Source: Streptomyces longwoodensis
GTDB taxonomy: Bacteria; Actinomycetota; Actinomycetes; Streptomycetales; Streptomycetaceae
Direction of reading: 5' to 3'
DNA length: 64,000 nt
NCBI RefSeq assembly: GCF_001514125.1
Contig: NZ_KQ948550.1
Span: 669,105 to 733,104 of the forward strand
Made by a program: the position numbers and the translations under genes. Position 1 is the first letter of the stretch, and each line of letters opens with the position of its first letter. Positions 59,073 through 64,000 of this stretch are shown here, piece by piece. The notes under the pieces were generated by a model. The model did not search any database, had not been told where the DNA came from, and saw nothing but the letters and a program-made list of their open reading frames with translations.

Positions 59073-60104
59073 ATGGCGACACCGCTCAGCGCGGACCGGC
59101 TGGTGGCCGCGCTCAAGGCCGAGGGCTGCACCGTCCACGAGGTGGCCGGCTGGCGCACCAACAACCGCAACCGGAAGGGCGCCTGGGGCCCGGTCCAGGG
59201 CGTGATCGTCCACCACACGGTGACCGGTCCGGGCACCGACGTGGTGGGCATGATCTTCCGCGGGCGGTCGGACCTGCCCGGCCCGCTCGCCACCGGCTGC
59301 ATCACCAAGAACGGCACGGTCCACCTGGTCGGCAACGGCCGCGCCAACCACGCCGGCGGCGGCGACCCGGCCGTGCTCAGGGCCGTCGCCGACGAGTCCT
59401 ACGGCGCCCGGCCGCCCGCCCCGCACGAGCACGAGGGCAGCGCGGGCGCGGTCGACGGCAACTCCCGCTTCTACGGGTGGGAGTGCGAGAACCGGGGCGA
59501 CGGCAGGGACCCGTGGCCCCCGGTGCAGTACACCGCGATGGTCAAGGCCACCGCGGCGATCTGCCGCGCGCACGGCTGGGGCGAGAAGTCCTGCATCGGC
59601 CACCTGGAGTGGTCCGACCAGAAGCCGGACCCGCGCGGCTTCTCGATGACGACGTTCCGCGCCGACCTGAAGGCGTGCCTGGCACAACCGGCGGGCCGCT
59701 GGCCCCACGTGGAGGAGGACGAAGTGCCCAAGAGCCTGTACGAGGCCAATGCCGTCGACGTCGACCTGCCCAGCGGCGAGTGGACCGCGCTCGCCTTCCG
59801 GACGGACGGCGTCCTGCACACCGGGCCGGTCGTCCACGACACCCTGGTCCACCTCTCCGTCGACGAGGCCACCGACCCGGGGACGAGGATCCAGGGCCGG
59901 TTCTACGTGACCGACCTGAACAACCGCAACGCCTCCGCCTACCTGGCCGTCGACCGGCGGGGCGGGGGAGGCCACCAGTTCGCGCACTCGGTGCCGGTCC
60001 CCGCCGGCAAGCGGCTGTGGTTCGAGGTGCGGCCCACCACCCCGGACGGCCGCCCGGTGCGGCTGCTGCACCGGGTGGTCTCCGGGCCCTACTGGACCGC
60101 GTGA
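59073..60104 (+). CDS. N-acetylmuramoyl-L-alanine amidase (PGRP type) with no signal peptide
   Basis: A 343-residue zinc amidase of the amidase_2/PGRP fold. Zn ligands are indicated by GVIVHHTVTGPG (first His) and CIGHLEWSDQKPDPRG (second His plus catalytic region), with ITKNGTVHLVGNGRANHAGG and YGWECENRGDG between. Residues about 225-343 form a beta-rich C-terminal domain (VDVDLPSGEWTALAF; RFYVTDLNNRNASAYLAVD) of unknown role. The N-terminus (MATPLSADRLVAALKAEGC) is not a signal peptide, as in phage endolysins. GGAGG sits 7-8 nt before the ATG. No phage genes are nearby. Confidence 0.9.
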   Translation: MATPLSADRLVAALKAEGCTVHEVAGWRTNNRNRKGAWGPVQGVIVHHTVTGPGTDVVGMIFRGRSDLPGPLATGCITKNGTVHLVGNGRANHAGGGDPAVLRAVADESYGARPPAPHEHEGSAGAVDGNSRFYGWECENRGDGRDPWPPVQYTAMVKATAAICRAHGWGEKSCIGHLEWSDQKPDPRGFSMTTFRADLKACLAQPAGRWPHVEEDEVPKSLYEANAVDVDLPSGEWTALAFRTDGVLHTGPVVHDTLVHLSVDEATDPGTRIQGRFYVTDLNNRNASAYLAVDRRGGGGHQFAHSVPVPAGKRLWFEVRPTTPDGRPVRLLHRVVSGPYWTA

Positions 60105-60123
60105 CGGCCCCGCACGGGGGGTC

Positions 60124-60465
60124 TCAGCCCTCCTGGTAGCCGAGCGCGCTGTCGGGCCGACAGTGCGGGCAGGCCCTCACCCCCTCGGCGAGGGCCCGCA
60201 ACGCCTGCTCCCTGCTGATGCCCCGGCTGCGGCGGGCCGCGTTCCAGCAGTCACCGACGTGGACGTACGCCGCCGGTGCGTCCCGGTTCAGCCCCAGCTC
60301 CAGCACCCACTCCGGTGCGGACGGGCGGGCCTCGACGCCCCGCTGCTTCTCGGCCTCCCGGCGCTCCTCCAGCGCGATCCACCAGCGCGTGCGCTCGAGA
60401 TCGCGCAGCTGCACGCGCTCCAGGAAGCGCAGCAGCGCGAGGCGCGAGGGACCGGGATCGTTCAC
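60124..60465 (-). CDS. DUF6233-like small protein
   Basis: A 113-residue protein with an Arg/Glu-rich helix (VQLRDLERTRWWIALEERR), then PEWVLELGLN and YVHVGDCWNAARRSRGISREQA, ending with a CPHC pair. I recognise this layout (RDLERT, then HVG-x-CW) as the Streptomyces DUF6233 family. The three Cys could bind a metal. It converges with the amidase gene 19 bp away. The function is unknown. Confidence 0.75.
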   Translation of the reverse strand: MNDPGPSRLALLRFLERVQLRDLERTRWWIALEERREAEKQRGVEARPSAPEWVLELGLNRDAPAAYVHVGDCWNAARRSRGISREQALRALAEGVRACPHCRPDSALGYQEG

Positions 60466-60490
60466 ACGTTCGATTTTAGGGCAGAGGGGG

Positions 60491-60585
60491 CCGGGTCGGC
60501 CCGGCGGGGCTCAGGGGAGGGGGAGCCGGGTCGGCCCGGCGGGGCTCAGGGGAGGGGGAGCCGGGTCGGCCCGGCGGGGCTCAGA
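60491..60585. repeat. 35-bp tandem repeats with internal hairpins behind a radical SAM gene
   Basis: Units start at 60491, 60526 and 60561, each beginning CCGGGTCGGCCCGGCGGGGC. Copies 1 and 2 are full length; copy 3 runs into the stop codon of the Rv2578c-like gene. Each unit contains the inverted repeat CCGGG-TCGG-CCCGG. The array arose by tandem duplication of the gene's 3' end and could act as stacked terminators. Confidence 0.85.
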
Positions 60586-61684
60586 GCAGGGTGAGCTGGG
60601 TCGGCCCGGAGGGCTCCGGCTGCTCGGCCGGCTCCGGTCGCGTGACGCGGCGGGGCATCCCCGCGCGCGTGGGGCCGATGCCGTACTCCCGGGCGAGGTC
60701 GTGGACCTGGCGGGTGATCCGGCGCTGGTACCAGGTCGGGGCGTAGGCGCCGTCCGCGTACAGACGCTCGTAGCGCCGCACCAGGTGCGGGTGGTGCTGC
60801 CCCAGCCACGCCATGAACCACTCGCGGGCCCCCGGGCGCAGGTGCAGCACCAGCGGGGTGACCGAGGTGGCCCCGGCGGCCGCGATCGTCCGCACGGTCG
60901 CGCGCAGCTGGGCCGGCTCGTCGCCGAGGAAGGGGATCACCGGCGCCATCAGGACACCGCAGCCCAGCCCGTGGTCCGCGAGGGTGCGCACCACCTCCAG
61001 GCGCCGCTCGGGCGCCGGGGTGCCGGGCTCCACGGTGCGCCACAGCTCGCGGTCGGTGAAGCCGACCGAGACGGAGACGCCCACGTCGGTGACGTCCGCG
61101 GCCTGGCGCAGCAGGTCGAGGTCGCGCAGGATCAGCGTGCCCTTGGTGAGGATGGAGAACGGGTTCGCCCGGTCGCGCAGGGCCGCCAGGATGCCCGGCA
61201 TCAGCCGGTAGCGGCCCTCGGCGCGCTGGTAGCAGTCGACGTTGGTGCCCATCGCCACGTGGTCGCCGTGCCAGCGGGGCGAGGCCAGCTGGCGGCGCAG
61301 CACCTCGGCGGCGTTGACCTTGACCACGATCTGGGTGTCGAAGCCGATCCCGGTGTCGAGGTCCAGGTAGCTGTGCGTCTTGCGGGCGAAGCAGTACACG
61401 CACGCGTGCGTGCAGCCGCGGTAGGGGTTGACCGTCCACTCGAAGGGCATGCGCGAGGCGCCCGGCACCCGGTTCAGGATCGAGCGGGCCCGGATCTCGT
61501 GGAAGGTGATGCCGCGGAACTCCGGCGTGTCGAAGGTGCGGGTGGTGACCGCGTCCGCGCCGAACAGCGCGGCGTCGGCCCGGCCGTGACCGGACCCCCC
61601 GGAGTCCGCGGACCCCGCCGGCTCCCCGGGTGCCGCGTGCTCTTCGGGTTCCCCCGGGTTCACGGTGAGGTTTTCCCAGCGCAT
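60581..61684 (-). CDS. Rv2578c-family radical SAM protein
   Basis: A 367-residue radical SAM protein. The cluster motif CTHACVYCFARKTH (CX3CX2C) lies near residue 90, after MPFEWTVNPYRG. Further landmarks are IVVKVNAAEVLRRQLASP, MGTNVDCYQRAEG, FSILTKGTLILRDLDLL and VSVSVGFTD, as in the actinobacterial Rv2578c group related to SplB-like proteins. ATG 61684 is used; a longer frame extends upstream without a ribosome site. The N-terminal 40 residues are Gly/Ser/Asp-rich. The reaction is unknown. It is a single gene with tandem repeats behind its stop. Confidence 0.88.
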   Translation of the reverse strand: MRWENLTVNPGEPEEHAAPGEPAGSADSGGSGHGRADAALFGADAVTTRTFDTPEFRGITFHEIRARSILNRVPGASRMPFEWTVNPYRGCTHACVYCFARKTHSYLDLDTGIGFDTQIVVKVNAAEVLRRQLASPRWHGDHVAMGTNVDCYQRAEGRYRLMPGILAALRDRANPFSILTKGTLILRDLDLLRQAADVTDVGVSVSVGFTDRELWRTVEPGTPAPERRLEVVRTLADHGLGCGVLMAPVIPFLGDEPAQLRATVRTIAAAGATSVTPLVLHLRPGAREWFMAWLGQHHPHLVRRYERLYADGAYAPTWYQRRITRQVHDLAREYGIGPTRAGMPRRVTRPEPAEQPEPSGPTQLTLL

Positions 61685-61878
61685 GACGCCTCCTCGGTAG
61701 CGCAGACCCCACAATAGAACATCTGTTCCCATGATCGTGCGAGTGCTGTCGCCGAGTGTTCTCAGCAGGTGCTCCGCGAGGGATCCCGCCGGCGCTTGCC
61801 GGACCCCGATTTGGGCGGCCGACGGCCGGGGTGGTTGGCTTGCCCCAGCCCCGAGAAACCAGGACCTGGAGGAACTCA

Positions 61879-62328
61879 ATGGCGCAGGTCGAGGCCACGA
61901 CGGAACGGGTCGTCGCGGCGGACCCGGAGACGGTGTTCGACGCGATCGCCGACTACAGCGGCACGCGCGGCAAGCTGCTGCCCGAGCAGTTCAGCGAGTA
62001 CGAGGTGCGCGAGGGGGGCGACGGCGAGGGCACCCTGGTGCACTGGAAGCTCCAGGCCACCAGCAAGCGGGTGCGCGACTGCCTCCTGGAGGTCAGCGAG
62101 CCGACCGACGGCGAGCTCGTCGAGAAGGACCGCAACTCCTCGATGGTCACCACCTGGCGCGTCACGCCCGCGGGCGAGGGCCGCTCCCGGGTCGTGGTGA
62201 CCACCACCTGGCAGGGCGCCGGCGGCATCGGCGGCTTCTTCGAGAGGACCTTCGCGCCCAAGGGGCTCGGCCGGATCTACGACGCGATCCTGGCCCGGCT
62301 CGCCACCGAGGTCGAGAAGCCGGCGTAA
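61879..62328 (+). CDS. SRPBCC/polyketide-cyclase-like protein
   Basis: A 149-residue START-like protein. The helix-grip fold is suggested by TTERVVAADPETVFDAIADYSG, the alternating strands GTLVHWKLQATSKRVRDCLLEV and STMVTTW-type strands (SSMVTTWRVTP, SRVVVTTTWQ), and the long C-terminal helix GGFFERTFAPKGLGRIYDAILARL, each read as a segment. GGAGG lies 6 nt before the ATG. Such proteins bind hydrophobic ligands; no catalytic site is evident. It stands alone. Confidence 0.85.
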   Translation: MAQVEATTERVVAADPETVFDAIADYSGTRGKLLPEQFSEYEVREGGDGEGTLVHWKLQATSKRVRDCLLEVSEPTDGELVEKDRNSSMVTTWRVTPAGEGRSRVVVTTTWQGAGGIGGFFERTFAPKGLGRIYDAILARLATEVEKPA

Positions 62329-62371
62329 CCGCCGCCCGCTCCTTGGGCGTTGGGATCCGCTGATCCCCGTC

Positions 62372-62407
62372 ACCGGTTCGAGTGGTTCTCCTTTCGGACC
62401 GGTTCGA
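62372..62407 (+). promoter_or_regulatory. 10-bp direct repeats upstream of the MFS gene
   Basis: ACCGGTTCGA occurs at 62372-62381 and 62398-62407, 26 bp apart, about 80 bp before the transporter start. Exporter genes are often repressed by a TetR protein at such sites; no regulator is visible before the window ends. Confidence 0.35.
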
Positions 62408-62486
62408 CGCCGTAACTCGTCGTGCTTGCTCGGAGTTGGCGCTTCACGCGGCAATTGTGCGGCAGGTGCGACGAGGGGAGCGGCAG

Positions 62487-64000
62487 GTGCGCGGGAGCAC
62501 GCTGGAGCGGGACGCGGGGGCCACCGGGACGGCTGAGCCGGCCCAGCCGGCCGGGGCGGCGGCCGCACCGGTCGGGGTGGCCGCGGTGGACCTCCCGCCC
62601 GACACGGCGCCCCCGGCGCCCGAACCCGGGACGCGCCGGGTGCGGTTGGTCTTCTTCGCGCTGATGCTCGCGCTGCTGCTGGCGGCGCTGGAGCAGATGA
62701 TCGTCGCGACCGCCCTGCCCAGGATCGTCGGTGAACTCCACGGCCTGGACAAGATGTCCTGGGCGATCACCGCCTACCTGCTCACCGCCACCGTCGGCCT
62801 CCCGGTCTACGGCAAGCTCGGTGACCTCCTCGGCCGCAAGGGCGTCTTCCAGTTCGCCATCGTCGTGTTCGTCATCGGCTCCGGGCTCGCCGGCCGGGCG
62901 CAGACCATGGACCAGCTCATCGCGTTCCGCGCCGTCCAGGGCGTCGGCGCGGGCGGACTGATGATCGGCGTCCAGGCGATCATCGCGGACATCGTGCCGC
63001 CCCGGCAGCGCGGCCGCTTCATGGGCCTCATCGGGGCCGCGTTCGGCCTGGCCTCGGTGGCCGGCCCGCTGCTCGGCGGCTACTTCACCGACCACCTGTC
63101 CTGGCGCTGGTGCTTCTACGTCAACGTCCCCTTCGGGCTGGTGACGCTCGCCGTCGTCGCCACCGTGCTGAAGCTGCCCAAGCCGCGCACCCGGCCGCGG
63201 TTCGACGTCGTCGGCACCCTGCTGCTCGCCGCGGCCTCCACCTGCCTGGTCCTGCTGACCAGTTGGGGCGGCACCGAATACGCCTGGGACTCGCGGGTCA
63301 TCCTCGGCCTCGGCGCCGGCGCGGTCCTCGCCACCGCGCTGTTCCTCGTCGCCGAGCGCTTCGCCGCCGAACCCCTCATGCCGCTGCGGCTGTTCCGCGA
63401 CTCCGTCTTCACCCTCACCGGCCTGGTGGGCCTCGTCATCGGCGTCGCGCTGTTCGGCGCCGCGAGCTACCTGCCGACCTTCCTGCAGATGGTCGACGGC
63501 GCCACCGCCACCGAGTCCGGGCTGCTGATGCTGCCGATGATGGGCGGCATCGTCGTCGCCTCCATCGTCTCCGGGCAGCTGATCAGCCACACCGGCCGCT
63601 ACCGGCCCTACCCGATCCTCGGCTCGGCGCTCGCCGCGACCGGCATGTGGCTGCTCTCGCGCCTGGAGGTCGACACCCCCCGGCTCCAGTACAGCCTGTC
63701 GATGGCCGTGCTCGGCGCCGGCATCGGCATGGTGATGCCCGTCCTGATCCTCGCCGTGCAGAACTCCGTGGGCCCCACCGACCTCGGCACCGCCACCAGC
63801 GCCAACAACTACTTCCGCCAGATCGGCGGCAGCGTGGGCGCCGCCGTCTTCGGCACCCTCTTCGCCGACCGGCTCGCCGACGCCCTCGCCGACCGGCTGC
63901 CCGCCCGCGCGGGGGCCGCGCTGCCCGACGCCGAGTCGATCACCCCGCAGCTCGTGCACACGCTGCCCCCGGCCCTGCGCGACGCCTACATCCACGCCTA
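62487..64000 (+). CDS. DHA2-family MFS drug exporter, truncated by the window edge
   Basis: This frame stays open to the right edge; 504 residues are visible. GTG 62487 has GGGGAG 6 nt upstream; another in-frame GTG at 62466 has no ribosome site. After a Pro/Ala-rich cytosolic tail, at least 13 hydrophobic helices are seen. Motif A is GKLGDLLGRKG, motif C-like GLASVAGPLLGGY follows helix 5, and the first helix ends LALLLAALEQMIVATALPRIVGEL, read in parts, which is typical of the 14-helix EmrB/QacA group. The last visible part is an extracytoplasmic or terminal loop (ADRLADALADRLPARAG). It probably exports a drug or metabolite by proton antiport. Confidence 0.92.
   Translation, partial: MRGSTLERDAGATGTAEPAQPAGAAAAPVGVAAVDLPPDTAPPAPEPGTRRVRLVFFALMLALLLAALEQMIVATALPRIVGELHGLDKMSWAITAYLLTATVGLPVYGKLGDLLGRKGVFQFAIVVFVIGSGLAGRAQTMDQLIAFRAVQGVGAGGLMIGVQAIIADIVPPRQRGRFMGLIGAAFGLASVAGPLLGGYFTDHLSWRWCFYVNVPFGLVTLAVVATVLKLPKPRTRPRFDVVGTLLLAAASTCLVLLTSWGGTEYAWDSRVILGLGAGAVLATALFLVAERFAAEPLMPLRLFRDSVFTLTGLVGLVIGVALFGAASYLPTFLQMVDGATATESGLLMLPMMGGIVVASIVSGQLISHTGRYRPYPILGSALAATGMWLLSRLEVDTPRLQYSLSMAVLGAGIGMVMPVLILAVQNSVGPTDLGTATSANNYFRQIGGSVGAAVFGTLFADRLADALADRLPARAGAALPDAESITPQLVHTLPPALRDAYIHA

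Noticed and set aside
59073..60104. Prophage remnant
   Set aside because: Only the amidase resembles a phage protein; there is no integrase, terminase, tail gene or attachment site nearby.
60491..60585. CRISPR-like array
   Set aside because: The units are contiguous with no variable spacers, and derive from the adjacent gene end.
62372..62410. T-arm of a tRNA (GGTTCGA motif)
   Set aside because: The motif occurs twice as a direct repeat with no cloverleaf arms around it.

Overview
The window is high-GC actinobacterial DNA and looks like a Streptomyces chromosome. Third codon positions are strongly G/C, GTG starts are common, and several promoters have a TANNNT -10 placed 6-7 nt before the start codon. 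The gene content also fits (DUF6278-, DUF6233- and DUF7144-like proteins, PucR and MmyB-type regulators, and a ccr/ethylmalonyl-CoA operon). I see no rRNA, tRNA, CRISPR array, insertion sequence or prophage block. Two genes run off the ends: an alpha/beta hydrolase at the left edge and an MFS transporter at the right edge.

Layout. (1) 1-3993, minus strand: a compact candidate RiPP cluster. It holds a SPASM radical SAM enzyme, a 52-residue Cys/aromatic-free peptide flanked by strong stem-loops, a HemN-like radical SAM enzyme and a hydrolase. This is the most likely undescribed system here. (2) 4081-13520: housekeeping and orphan genes, including a secreted gamma-glutamyltransferase, a Clp ATPase, and a divergent methionine aminopeptidase/XRE pair that appears leaderless in both directions. 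(3) 13709-22890: a pyrimidine/hydantoin catabolic island with two beta-ureidopropionase paralogues, an AGXT2-like aminotransferase, a PucR regulator, dihydropyrimidinase, an LLM-class flavin/F420 oxidoreductase and an NCS1 permease. It has no recognisable dihydropyrimidine dehydrogenase, so the LLM enzyme is the candidate for the missing ring reduction. (4) 22894-31803: a lipoprotein, a CMD/AhpD-like protein, a two-component system, a second GGT homologue, an inositol-phosphatase-like enzyme, a CrtI-like oxidoreductase and a macro-domain protein. (5) 31982-46321: a Tat-exported beta-galactosidase, lipoamide dehydrogenase, an Ada-AlkA fusion with Ogt, a sirtuin/NUDIX/ADP-ribosylglycohydrolase group, glycerate kinase, an MmyB-type regulator, and pssA-psd for phosphatidylethanolamine synthesis.

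(6) 46493-55763, minus strand: the ethylmalonyl-CoA pathway. A five-gene operon (ccr, ethylmalonyl-CoA mutase, CitE-like lyase, MaoC-like hydratase, acyl-CoA dehydrogenase) sits downstream of a TetR regulator and a double-domain 3-hydroxyacyl-CoA dehydrogenase. Together they can take C4-CoA units from acetyl-CoA to glyoxylate plus propionyl-CoA, and they supply ethylmalonyl-CoA. (7) 56167-64000: a HEAT-repeat protein, RidA, an S33 peptidase, a peptidoglycan amidase without a signal peptide, a DUF6233-like protein, an Rv2578c-type radical SAM protein with 35-bp tandem repeats behind its stop, an SRPBCC protein and a DHA2-type MFS exporter.

All functions are read from sequence motifs and gene context by eye. 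No database search was run. Starts were chosen from Shine-Dalgarno spacing, operon overlap or -10 position where visible.
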